The notes beneath the pieces were generated by a model. That model was given only the letters and a program-made list of their open reading frames with translations. It did no database searches and was not told the origin of the DNA. A DNA stretch of 64,000 bases. Source: Wuchereria bancrofti. Taxonomy: Eukaryota > Nematoda > Chromadorea > Rhabditida > Onchocercidae. Location of the stretch: NCBI GenBank assembly GCA_005281725.1, contig SSBO01000007.1, positions 62,001 to 126,000 of the forward strand. The letters run 5' to 3'. Of the stretch, positions 25,516 through 37,690 are shown in pieces. Every line of letters begins with the position of its first letter. The first letter of the stretch is position 1. Position numbers and translations under genes: made by a program.

Positions 25516-27648
25516 ACTAATTCTTTTCAAACAAAAAAAAAATATTGTTAACTTAAATTTTTAGACATTTTTTTTTTTTGAAAGAATAAGAAAAAATGAA
25601 ACGATTTGCAGTAAAAAAAAACCTTTGCAATACAAGGAATAACATTTTTAATAATAGTTAAATAATATTTGTAAAATTTTAAATAATATTTATTAAAAAA
25701 GTAAAACAGTTTTATAAAAACAATTTTTGTTCAAAACTGCAAAAATTTTGAAGTACAAATGAGTCATTCTTTAAAGAAGAAAAATTTGTCACACTGTCAT
25801 CGCCTTTTTCTTTTTTTTTTTAAAAGAAAAGTTTAATTTATTGCAACATAACTATTCATTTTTTATTAAATATACCTGTCATCTTGTAAGTTTTATTCAT
25901 GGCAATATTTTAGCTAATAAATTTTTAAGATTAATTAATTGGTTAGCGCTGATTTTTTTTTTGTCCACCAATTTTTTTTTCAAATTTATTATTATTTTTT
26001 TGCATAGTTCTATTTAGTTGATAATTTTTTAAAAATAATAAACATCTGAGAAGCAGAAATCAAACTATGAAAAATATTTGAATATTTGAAGAAAGAAAGT
26101 TAAAGGTGTTTTGGAGTAATGTTGAAAAATGATTGTTTCCAGGTTATGCAATTTTTTTTAGCCAATTCACTTTTTTTTAAATAAATTATTTTCTTTTATT
26201 AAAGCAAAAATTTTTCATTGTCTTTTCATATTACTATCTTTCTTACATTATTTTGTATTTGCTTATTATAATTAGAAAATTATAATTAAAACAATAGAAT
26301 GATTAATTATTACTTTTCTTCCATTTCAGCTTTCAAATATTAAATGTCATTTTCTATTTTGAGAAAAAAAACAATTTCAAAAAAAGAAATTTTTTTGTTT
26401 TGAGAAATATTTGAACATTACAAATAATAATAATACAAAATATTTCAATAATACTACATCAATATTTCAATTAAACAAAATATTATTTATAAATATGACA
26501 ATATTTAGACAATATATAAACGCTGAAATACATACATAAGTATTCAATTCATTGAAAAAAAAAAATAAAAGAGAGAGAGAGAGAGAAAATCTGACAGAGA
26601 GAAAGAATGAAAGAAAGAGGTAGAAAAGGGTAGAATGGTACAAATGAGAAAAAGATCGAATATTACTGAGTTAATTACAAAATAAACTATGAAAATACTT
26701 ATTGAAATAAAATTTATTATTTTTTTCCTAATAGAAGCAATAATTTTTTATTCACTTTTTAAGCAAATTTTGCCTTTAATAGTTGTTTTATTTTTTTTTC
26801 TAAAAAAAATATCAATATTACTTTAAAAAAATTTGGTTTTTTCTGTTAGAAAAGCATGACTAAATTAAAATTTAGCTATAAAATTTTGATACTTTTTCAA
26901 AAAACCACCAATATTATATATTATTATTTATTGTTATTATTATTGTAAACCAATTAAACTGATAATAATTAATTGAATAATATTTATGAAAATTCATATT
27001 GCTTATACAGCGAAATAAGAATAAAAATATATATATTACTATTAATATTTTTTATTCTTTTTTATTAAAGTGAATTTTTTACTAAAAGTGTTTATTAAAG
27101 TGTTTTCAATTTTTCAAAAATTAGATAGTAAAAAATTTTTATTTTTTTAGACAATCCAATTCATATTCAAATTGTCGATTCTGTCTTTTTTTTTTTGAAT
27201 TAAAAGGATAATGATTTTTTTTTAATAAGAAATGGATAAAAGACGGAATTAAAAATGAGAAATTAATTTTTTTTATTTTCTATCAAATATAATCTAGAAA
27301 AATATGAATTTATGTGCTATATGTTATCAATGATGTTAGAATAACCTTGTTTTATTCATTTCAAATATTTATTGATTTGAAATTGAAATTTTCCAAATTT
27401 AGCTATTTATTAAATTAACCATTGCTATAAATACTTAAAAATTTGGATGAAAAAGAAAAAAGGAAGGAAAGAAAAATGCAAAATATGATATTACATCTAT
27501 TTTATTCTTAATATTAATTAATTAATACTTATTTACTGATCGCATTCACTTAATTATTACTTGTTGAAGTTCTTTTTTTTTTTTTTTTAAATACACAAGT
27601 AATATTCAAAATTGTTTATAAATATTTCAAATCACTATCATAGATATG

Positions 27649-30600
27649 TTAGCCACGGCCTTGTTTATATTCCATAATTACTTTATCAATAACCACTTTG
27701 ATACCTTCGTATGTTTCTCGACCAATTGGTATAAGTTCTCGTCTATCCAAAATAAAACCATCCATTGCTAAAAGTTAAAAATTTTATATTTAAATCAAGT
27801 TTTCTCTTCTTTTTTTTTAAATTAAAAGAAAAATATATTCAGATTACTTACGTTGAAAATTAAATTAAATTTACATTTATAAATAACGTATTTTTAGTTG
27901 TAAATAACATTCGTTTTTTAGCCCCAGGTTTTTTGTATTTAATTCAATTTAAATCAATTTATTTTTTTATTATTATTTGATTGAAAAATGAAGAAAAAAT
28001 AATCAAATTGTAAACAAACATGATTTTGATGGGCGTAATTCAATTGTATATGAATACTTTACATTTGTTGATTGTTTAGCCCAATCAGATGATCCACCAG
28101 AAAATGCATCTGAAAATTTGAAAAATAAATTTCAATTAATTTTATAATTTCACATCTTCCATCTTTTTTTAAACAAAATAATCTATTTTAAATTGTTAAT
28201 TATATCAATTAATCTTTGTATATCTGAAATAATTCCTTCTTATTTCAACAAAAATTTTTCCAAGTCTTTTTTTTATTCTTAATTTTTACAAATTTAATTT
28301 TTCAATTTACCTATTTATTTCTCTTCAAAATGTCTCATGTAATTAATGACATATTATTTTGTATTTTTAATTTTTAGTTTAAAATTTTTGTACTAATCGT
28401 TTTCATATTTTATATTACACTTTGATATATTGCATTTTATACTATTCAACTAACCTATTTATCAATTATTCCTACCTTAATAATAATACTAAATTAAAAA
28501 ATTTTAAATTAGAAATAAAAAACAAAAACAAAAGTAAAACATACATATAACTTCAGGTCCAGTACCATACTGATATTTTGTTCCATATAATTTCATTAAT
28601 GATTTTACACTTTCTTTTGCAACTGCTTTCTGTTGTTATCGGCATTAATTAATTTTTATATTCAGTTAAAAATTAATCACAATCAATTAAGCAATTTTTA
28701 TTTCTAATTTAAAATTTTAATTTAAACATTTTAATGCTTACTAAATCATCAACATCCGATGAATATGTATTTGCTGCATGTGAATATGGATAAATCCATA
28801 GTTGTGAATATGTATGTAATGTTATATATGCTTTTATCCGATTACGTAGCGATAATAGAGCATCACGTACGGCTCTAGAAAACGACGGTAATATTTAGCG
28901 TCACGTAAAAAAAAATAAAAATAATATTAAAAATTTTTTATGTAAATAAAAATTACACAAAATTTCTTATTGTTTTCCATTTTATAATTCAATACATTTC
29001 AATGAAACAATAAATAAATATTGAAAGAAAAAGTAAAAAGAAGGAAGTAAAAAAAAGAAATAATTTTTTTTCTTTGCAAATTTTTTTATAAATATTATTT
29101 CATTTTTTTTAAAATTATTTTTATAAATCCTATAAATATTATTAAATGTAGCAAAAAATTAAATCAAAAAAGAATAGAAACGAGAAAAGTCTTGTCATTA
29201 TTATAGTTTAATCATCAATTATGCATAGTTATCATTTCTCCAAAATACACATTAATTTAAAGCTAAGAAAAAAAAAGAAAATTTAAAATCTAATAAAATC
29301 ATTTCTACAACAATTTTTACTGAAAAACTTTAAAATAATTTTTTTTTTAAACTTTAAAATTGTAAAAAAAAAGAAATTAAAAAAGATTAGCTGTGTTTCC
29401 GGTTCGCTAAATGCATATTTGCCACGATAAACATTAGAACATGGCGATGAACTGGAACCGATTTCTGAAAATATTTCAGATAAAGTAAAAATTTTGTTAT
29501 AAATAGACGGAATTATCAATTATGCAAAATTTTTAGAAACTTAAAAAAGGAAGCAAAAAAAAAAACGAAAGAAAACAGAGAAGAAATGCTAAGAAAAAAT
29601 GATAAAGCATAAAAAGAAATTTAGGAATGTAAAGTGAATTTAAAAAATGAGAATAATAAAGTAAGTTACTTAAAGTGAAAAAATTTCGATTTTTTTTTGT
29701 TCCTTTAATTTATTTGAGTAATTTTTCTTATTAATATTAATAATTAAATATACTTCATATTATAAACAAACAAAATTATTCTAATTTCAATAACTTTAAT
29801 CTTATCCCATTTTTATTTGATATTTTCTTCAGCAAAAATTAAATTTGACATCTCTTTTCTCATCGGACATTTTCGTTATTTTATTTCTTCGTTATGCCTT
29901 TAGAGATAAAATTACTGTTTCTTATCAAAAGAAAAAAATTGAAGTAAATTTTGTTAATACTTTTAAAGTATTTTGAAATTCAAATACTAGCAAAATTATT
30001 GAATCTATTATTTCAAATTAACTTTTAATTCAACAGCTCAAAATTTTTAACACTTTTTTGAAAAAAAAAATTTATTGTCATACATTTCTAATTAAAATTT
30101 TTGCTATTTGATTAAATGATTAAAACAACAATTTTCCTTCATTTACAAAAAAATATTTTTTTCTAAAGTTTAAAACACAAATCTTTAAAATTTGTAATAT
30201 CATATAAAACTTGAAATTTGCAAAAAATGAAAAAAATAAAAACAAAAACATTACCACCAAAATGAAAAGCAAAATTTCGATTTAAATCAACTCCTCGGCA
30301 ATAACGTTTCTTGCCATTTTCCCATTCATAATTTGTTGGTCCACGATTTTTTCGCCATAATCGAACCTATAAAATTACCCTTAAAAACTGGAATTTATTT
30401 CTTTCTCTTTGTTTTTCGTTTTTTCTTTCTTTACACACAATTTAATTCTAAATACATTCACTCATCTTATTTTCTGTCTTCACATGATTTCAATCAGAAA
30501 TTATTTTTTTATAAATTAAAGTCAAAAAAAAATTTTTTAATGAAACTTATAAATAATTAAAGACAAAATTTGTAAATTTTAGTAAAATTATACGATGGTT

Positions 30601-33600
30601 ATCAAAATTAGTTAACTTTGTACTTATTCCAGTTCTTTTTTTTTTGTTCCTTTTTTTTTAGTGATGCAATTTGGTTGACACACAATTAAACAGATTGAAT
30701 TGATCAAATTGATTGAATTTATTTTGTTGACAAGGAAAGAAATGAAAAATAAATAAGATTTAATTAAAGTATCTTTAAGTCTTGCAAAATTTAATAGTAA
30801 ATATTTTCTCATTCAGATAATTAATATGCAAATTTACGGATGGATCGTTGGGTTTTGTTTGTGTATATTCGTAACCATCCGGATTTAAGCATGGATAAAT
30901 GTAAATATCCAATAAACTCAAATATTCCGTTATTTTTGGATTTGAATAATATTCGGTAATTAACTGAAAAAAAATGTTAATATTTTTGGATTTGAATAAT
31001 AATTAACTGAAAAAATGAAATAAATATTTGTTATAATTTGGCATTATGAAATTAAAAATTTTTTGAAAAAATTTATTTAATTATTCTCTGACATATTCTT
31101 TTCTTTTTTTAAGTCATTTATTTTTCATTTTCTTTTTCTTTTTTTTCCGTGAAATTTTTAAATTATAAAATGAAAAAATTGCTGCTAAAATATGGTTAAT
31201 ATATAATAGTAATAAGAATTATTGATAAAATAATTATTAAATATAAATTTTTTGCAGATATTATGGATAATTAAGAAAACGATAATATAATAATAATTAT
31301 GTATAATAAAAGCGCAATATCAATTATTAAATTAATTAATTTAAGAAATTTTTTCGGCAATAATTTTTTTGTACTTTGTAAAAATTAAATCTAAAGAAAA
31401 GAAAAAAAAATTTAATAATAAAGAAAACAAAATAAAAAGATTTAATAAAAATACCTGTTGAATTAAATACAATGCTGTATGAATAGCTACCCATTCCCTA
31501 GCATGTATACCTGCATCTATCCAAATAACCGGTTTTGAGTTGACATTTTTGGTGCCAAGCTTAAAAATTATATCAATTTAAAAAGTTGATTTTATTTAAT
31601 AACCTTATTTCATTTTTTTTTTTTTTGAACTTTATTTCACTTTAAAATTCAAAGATTTTAACCTTGTAGTCTTTTTGTTTTCTAATATCTTTTCTTTCTT
31701 TTTCGTTTATCTTATCAAACTGACTAACCATAGTATTTATAAATAATTGAAAGTAAAGCAAACAAAGAAATAAATACGTAAAATTGTATTTCAAAATATA
31801 ATTACAAATCTGAATAAAATATTATTAAAATTCATTGTTTACATGATAATTGTAGTAGGAAGTAATTATCATAAACATATTTAAATTTTATTAGTTAAAT
31901 TACTAAATTACTAGCAATAATAATAATAGTAATAAAATTATAATTTTTATACAAAATTAATTATTTAATTAATGATGCAATAGTATTTGAAATTTAATAC
32001 TTTCAAATTAAATTATACCTTAACACCATAGATAAATCGTTCTTCAGCTGTTGTACCAATACTATTAACTGTTACAATATTATGATAACGTCGCTCTAAA
32101 TTTTTCAACCAACGAACGATACTGTCATAGGAATTATATTTGCCAAGAAAAATATTTGAATTTCTATTAATGTCATCCCAAAATCGTTTTTCCTTGTCAT
32201 TATCGTATAGCATATTTCTTTGTCGTGCCATTTTTTCCTTATTTTTTAAATATCTAAATTAATGACTACAACAATTATCCATAATTGTTTACTTTTTTTT
32301 TATTTCTTACTTTAAAATAGAAAAAATAAAGTTTGAATTGATAGAAATTTAAAGAATGCAAAAAAAATCGTTTTTTTCTTGCTTTAAAATTTATTTTGTT
32401 ATTAATGAAATAATAAATAGTTACATGTAACTGAAAAAAGTGTAAAATGGATGAAATTAAAATTTTGAGACATAGAATGACATTTAAAAATTAAATAATT
32501 GCAGAAAAATTACTAAATTACAAAAAAAAAAAGTTGCTTATTATAAAATAGTATTAAATTGTGATTTGAGGGAATAAAAAAAATTTAAAAAAAAAGCAAA
32601 ATCAGTAATTCGAAAATATATTTATGAAAATTAAATAAATAACTTATCATTAAAGTTGATAAAAATTATAAAACTGATAAGCTTACTGTGCAAAATCATT
32701 CATTTCAATATGATAAGAAATTGATTTTTCATTTAATAACTGATCAAATTTTTTCATAAATCCGGGATTAATCATAACATGAATAGTTTCATTAATTCTT
32801 GTTGGCGGTTTCCAAAAATCTGCCTGAAATTTTGAGCTAGAAAAAAATTTTCTAGTTTAGTCGTTTTGCTTTTTTTTCTTTGTTCGACCTAAATTTAAAA
32901 TATTTATTTTGCAGTTGTAAACAGATATAATAGAAAAATTTATTACATTTTTTTTACAATTACAAATTATATTATTCATAAATGTAAACTTCTTAAAAAA
33001 TGTTTTCTTCCTTTTTTTCTTAATTGCATTTGATTACTTTTTTATTTATCATTTGAAATTTCATTTATCACATTTATCATTTACCATTCTTCATTTATTA
33101 CATTTTTATCATTTAAAAAAAAACTGATAAATGAATAAAAAATGAAAAACAAAAAAGTGAGAAAAATTTTATACCATTTTATCATCGTTGAGATATAATG
33201 TTGACAAAAATTGTATTTGTTCAATATTAATAGGAGTAATTCGAAGAACAGTGTAATTTCTAAATAATAAATTAAATTATTTTTGAAGTAGCAAGGAAAA
33301 CAAATAAACGAATAAATACTAAATAAAATTAAAATTTCAGAAGAAAAAATTTTTTCAATTTTATATTATGATATTATATATGATCAATAATAATTGATAG
33401 ATATAAAGTATTATTTTTGATAATTTTATTTATGATAAAAATTATCGATAAATGTTATCATTTGAAGTAATATCAATCGTAACTAATTTTCATTCATAAT
33501 GAATTATGAAATATGATTGTATATGATTATGAAATACGATGAATTATGATTTTAAATGATTGTAAAATATAGTTATCAGAGTAGGATAATTCAATCAAAC

Positions 33601-33677
33601 CTTTCAATTCCACTTACGACAGAAGCGCTCTTCTTTACTGCTACTAATACAAGAATAATTGAGTAGAAAATTATCAT
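27649..33677 (-). CDS. Secreted M14 zinc carboxypeptidase without ShK domain, complete, 458 aa
   Basis: Exons, 5' to 3': 33677-33601, 33259-33175, 32823-32687, 32253-32019, 31559-31455, 30963-30838, 30366-30255, 29464-29392, 28874-28742, 28629-28545, 28109-28020, 27767-27649. Phases agree and exon lengths almost equal those of the ShK paralogue, so the two arose by tandem duplication. It opens with a signal peptide (MIIFYSIILVLVAV), then a propeptide with ADFWKPPTRINE. The catalytic domain keeps HAREW (His197, Glu200), NPDGYEYT, DLNRNF, LHTYSQ (His337), Tyr390 and Glu413 in YTIELRP, so the enzyme should be active. Ser397 stands where the paralogue has Asp, which argues against preference for basic C-terminal residues. 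It ends at EYKQGRG, just past the catalytic domain. One intron appears to start with GC (29391-29390), exactly where the paralogue has GT. Confidence 0.92.
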
Positions 33678-36497
33678 GACTTTATGAGTTTTTGTTTATT
33701 GATGTGTTAACATCAACAGCAAATAAAAACAACTGAAAAAGAAATTTTCATATAGAAATTAGGTATTGATATAAAAAATGTTGCATAATTTGATAACTAA
33801 TAAAAAAAATATATAATTAAACTTTAGGAAATGATAAAAATATCATTAAATCACTACTACCATCAATTTCGTTTTTTCTAGCATAGAATGACTAATCCCT
33901 AATGAAAATATTTCTTATTGAAAGAAAAAAATGTTAAATTCAAAAGTTAAGACAGTTGGCATTATCAGTTTAATTTCTAGTTCGTTTCTTCCTTAGAAAA
34001 ACAAAGTTTAAAAAATGCAGCAGAAGTAATTAATTTATATTAATTATAAATTAATATACAATTACACATGTAATCATTTGCATGAGGAATTGTAATATTC
34101 ATTGATGAAATAAAAGTGAAATTTAAATTGTCCAAAAATCAATAAAATGTTAGTCATAAAGAAAAACGGTACTGTATAATATTTGAAACAAAATCTAAAA
34201 ATTTTATTTTTTCATTTTAATTTATCGAAAAAAAAAATTTATGAAGCAATAATTATTGTTGTCTTGCATTAATAATATAATTTTTGTTTTAAAAATTTGG
34301 GAAAAAATTTATTTCTCAAATTGTCGACGAAAAATATAATTGAAATGAAAAAAAAAGTGGCAATTAATGAAATTAACTGTTAAAAATTTCTTTGTTAAAT
34401 TTATGAAATGAAATTATAAAAATGGAAAAAAAAGAGTATGTGTCTATTTAGCTGGAATAATTTCATTAAATATCAAATTGCAATGTTATATTTTTCCTAT
34501 TTAAATGCATCAAAAATATGATTCGAAAATATTGACATTAACGAATTCAATTTTCTAATAATTTCATTATTAATTAAATTATATGATACTTGAATGCACT
34601 CAATTAATATATCAAATATATATGAGAAAAATATAAAAATTTTGAAAAAAAAAAAAAGAAAAAGTAAAGTTGAAAATAAATTAGAAACAAAAACGAAAAG
34701 AATTTCGTTTGTTTTTTCCTTTCTTTTAAATTTGATTCTTTTTTTTCTTCATTTAATGATGAAAGAAGGAAAGATTGAATGAAAATTAATTTGCTACTGC
34801 ATCACTACTTTCCAGTTCTGAATGTCATTGTTTGTTCTATAATTTTCTTTCTATCGGTGCAATTTATGGATGGTTATTTCTCTATCATATCATTACTTCA
34901 TATCATTACTTCTATATATTTATACATATATATATATCAGTCATTCTTTCTTTTCATTTCATATCAAAATGTTAAAGAAATAAAAACAAAAACAAAGCAA
35001 AAGCAAAAATCGGGAGTGAATAAATAAAAAAATTGTTATATTATATATCATTATTATTATTAATTACAATTATCAATTTATATGAATTATAAAATTATAA
35101 TTTTATCAATCTATAATTTTATAATTCAATTTAATTGTAATTTTATTTTATGTAAATAGTCATAGCAATTATTATTATAATAATTATTGATACATGACAA
35201 TTTTGACTAATATTTCTATTATCATTATTATTATTAATTATAATTATCAATTATAATTTATTAGACACTTTATGAATATTATACTTAAACGAAGTAAATT
35301 AAAGAAAAATATTTTTTCTATTTGATTTGGTTTGTTTTTATCACTGTTAATGATTGTTTAGCTTCTTTTTTTATTACCACAATACTTAATAAAGTTAGCA
35401 ATTTCTGTCTTATCAGTACTTCAAAAATGTTTTAACGAATAATTGTCATTAGTGAAATTTATTATTGATAAATTAACAATGATTAAACTAGGTCGCCTGT
35501 CTAGGTATATCGTTTTTATTGTTTCTGTTAATTTACTTATCCTACTAATTGTTACTTTGTATTATTTGGTGATGCTCAATATTAATTTATTTAAATTTCA
35601 AATTTAAAAAATAAGAAAGTTGTAAATAAAAAGGAGCAAAAGTGTAGGAAATGATATTTTGGTGCTAAGCACATATGATAATAAACATAAAATCATTAAT
35701 TAATTAATTATATTTATTTGTTCCATTGATAACAAACGAATCTCAGTTTGTATAATAATTAGAAATATTGCTTAATATCAGAACAAAATTTTTCTTCTAA
35801 CAATTAGAATAATGTAACACAATTAAAACAATGTTTTCTTTCCGATAATATAATTGTTTATATTATTGTAATAAATTTATTTTAAAAAAAGCTAAAGAAT
35901 TTAAGTAAGAAAAATCCGAAAGAAAATCCATTTTTACTACAAAAATCTCTGTTAAATAATTTCAATTAGAAGAAGTTTAAAATTTAATGGAAAAAAAAGT
36001 TTTATTTCTGCTAAGAAAATTTGTTTGTTTAATGCCATTAAAATATGAAAATATCATTTCCTATTTCTTGCATCTTTTTTATTTACAATGTTTTTGCTTT
36101 TTAAATTTTAAAATTTAAATAAATCGATAGTTTTGATGAAATACGCGTCACTAAATTTTGCAAAGAAAAAAAATTTATAAAATGATTGAGAAATTTTTCA
36201 CCAGATTGTGTAGAAATTTTTGAGAAAAAATTTTGTGCAAATATTTAAAAAAATTACCGGAAAAGATTTTATTGCAAGTCGGAAGTAATTAATTACTTTT
36301 GAGTTGCAATAAAAAACAAGAGTCTAACAATGAAAGCTTGCAACGGATAGATTTAAAAATCATTCCTCCGGTTCGCTACACTTACACGTACGGCACGTAA
36401 GTTACGTGTCCTATGCTTATCATGAATTTTCCTTTTTCCCATTGCTATAAGCGTAGTCAATTAGTATTGCTGTTGTAGCGATAAGTGTATTGTTGAA
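33678..36497. other. Divergent intergenic region, likely promoters for both sides
   Basis: About 2.8 kb between the start of the second carboxypeptidase (minus) and the start of the guanylate kinase cluster (plus). Most of it is AT-rich and unremarkable. From about 36340 the composition changes sharply, with CCGG, GCGT and ACGT clusters, marking the likely promoter and 5' exon of the operon-like cluster. I see no gene in the AT-rich part. Confidence 0.55.
36394..36408. promoter_or_regulatory. CACGTAA-G-TTACGTG inverted repeat upstream of the guanylate kinase cluster
   Basis: Two perfect 7-base arms around one base, inside the GC-richer segment about 90-100 bases before the first possible start codon (36498). 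The half-site resembles bZIP or bHLH cores. Its location fits a promoter element for the downstream gene cluster. Function is inferred from position and symmetry only. Confidence 0.35.
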
Positions 36498-36576
36498 ATG
36501 GTCGGCAAAGAGAGGTTCGCGTACGTCATTTTACGAAAGTGTTTCGCCACGTCAATTAATTCTACTTCAACGACAG
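36498..36576 (+). CDS. Candidate 5' exon of guanylate kinase encoding a mitochondrial presequence
   Basis: ATG at 36498 opens 26 codons plus one base, reading MVGKERFAYVILRKCF then ATSINSTSTT, and ends at a possible donor G|GTATTT. Its phase (1) fits the acceptor TTTAG at 37674-37676, giving the junction G-LCRRMKPIV into the kinase frame without a stop. The segment has several Arg/Lys, no Asp, one Glu, and many Ser/Thr, as in mitochondrial import signals. Codon composition is less AT-rich than the flanks. If real, it makes a 227-residue long form beside the 196-residue form starting at 37691. A stronger donor (GTGTAAGT region near 36594) lies downstream but does not give the right phase. Hypothesis, not proven. 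Confidence 0.45.
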
Positions 36577-37676
36577 GTATTTATTGCATCTGTCGTGTAA
36601 GTTTGAAAAAAAGATTGATTATTTTACTTTTTTTTAGAAAAGATTTTACTTTTTATTAAAAAATAATTATGTTTATTCATAGTAAATAATTAGTGTTCTT
36701 CATTCCTTCACTCTCATTCTTATCAGACATAATGATGGAAAATGAAGCAAAGAAATATTTTAGCTTTATTATTGAATGAAAATTTTTGTTTCCAAAAAAA
36801 AAAAAAGATTCACGATAAAATTTTTTAAATGTAATGTATAAATTAATACATTTCGAAAGAGAATACTAGAAGCATTCTTATCGGATAAGTTTCTAATTTA
36901 TGCATCTCTCTTGCTTATTTAATGGGTGATTTTTTTAACTTTTTAGTTTTTTTTTTTATGCTTTTAAGTTTTTCCTCATTTAGTTTGAATTTGAATCGAA
37001 TAAGACATTATTCTTGGATGTATTCTATTAGCTTGATTAATAATTGTTTACATGCAGGAGTTTATCCGACCAATATGGAAAAGTCTGTTAATGGTTTCTA
37101 TGCATGCATTAGCTATTAATTCTGCAAATGATAAATTAATTGTAGTCCGGAAGGATGTAAACTTCTATGATGGCATCCAGCTGATCACATTGAGATTGGC
37201 AAACGACTAGCACACTCAATCATTTATCATCCAAAGCTTTCCTTGCGTTGCAGCAATGTTTTCTTTCGATCATCATCAGATTTCCTCTCATACACTGCAC
37301 TATTTTTGAAGTTATTTATTGCTTTATATATGCTTTTCTGGAAACTAAGTGAGCAATCAAAATATGTTGTTCTGATTATTTGATCATTTAATCAAATTTT
37401 ATTTTCGGAGTTATGCATTTTTTAGGCATTTGTAGGAATTTCATGTTTTTTTTTTTTCATTTTTAATTTAATTTTATGATTTGAATATAATGCCAAAATC
37501 TTATTTAGATTACATATGGTTTAGGGTAATTCAAGATATGGATTGAGTAGAAAAGTTGCACTGAGTAGAAAAGTTTTTTGGTGTTATTAGACAATGAATG
37601 ATACAATGTGTGGATTAATATAAAAAAGCTAATTTAATGTAATATCCCTTCCTAATATGTTCGTTTTTAAATTTAG
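36577..37676 (+). other. Candidate long first intron of guanylate kinase
   Basis: About 1.1 kb between the candidate presequence exon and the kinase body. It contains a 65-codon frame at 36922 with a hydrophobic start, and a less AT-rich patch around 37140-37300, but neither shows a domain or splice partner that I can support. If the upstream exon is wrong, this is simply the promoter or outron of the kinase gene. Confidence 0.4.
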
Positions 37677-37690
37677 GATTGTGCCGCAGG

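Larger units (their letters stand above)
17822..27648. other. Spacer between the two carboxypeptidase paralogues, no gene found
   Basis: About 9.8 kb upstream of the ShK carboxypeptidase and downstream of its paralogue. I checked both strands for splice-linked frames and family motifs and found none. It contains poly-A/T runs, two TG microsatellites, a 40-bp minisatellite, a GA-rich run near 26570-26625 and a 155-bp direct repeat around an N. The first few hundred bases next to 17821 should hold the promoter of the ShK carboxypeptidase, but no element is distinctive. Confidence 0.55.

Noticed and set aside
36922..37119. Plus-strand frame with hydrophobic N-terminus inside the candidate kinase intron
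   Set aside because: Low-complexity Phe/Leu run from T homopolymers; no domain, no consistent splice partner.
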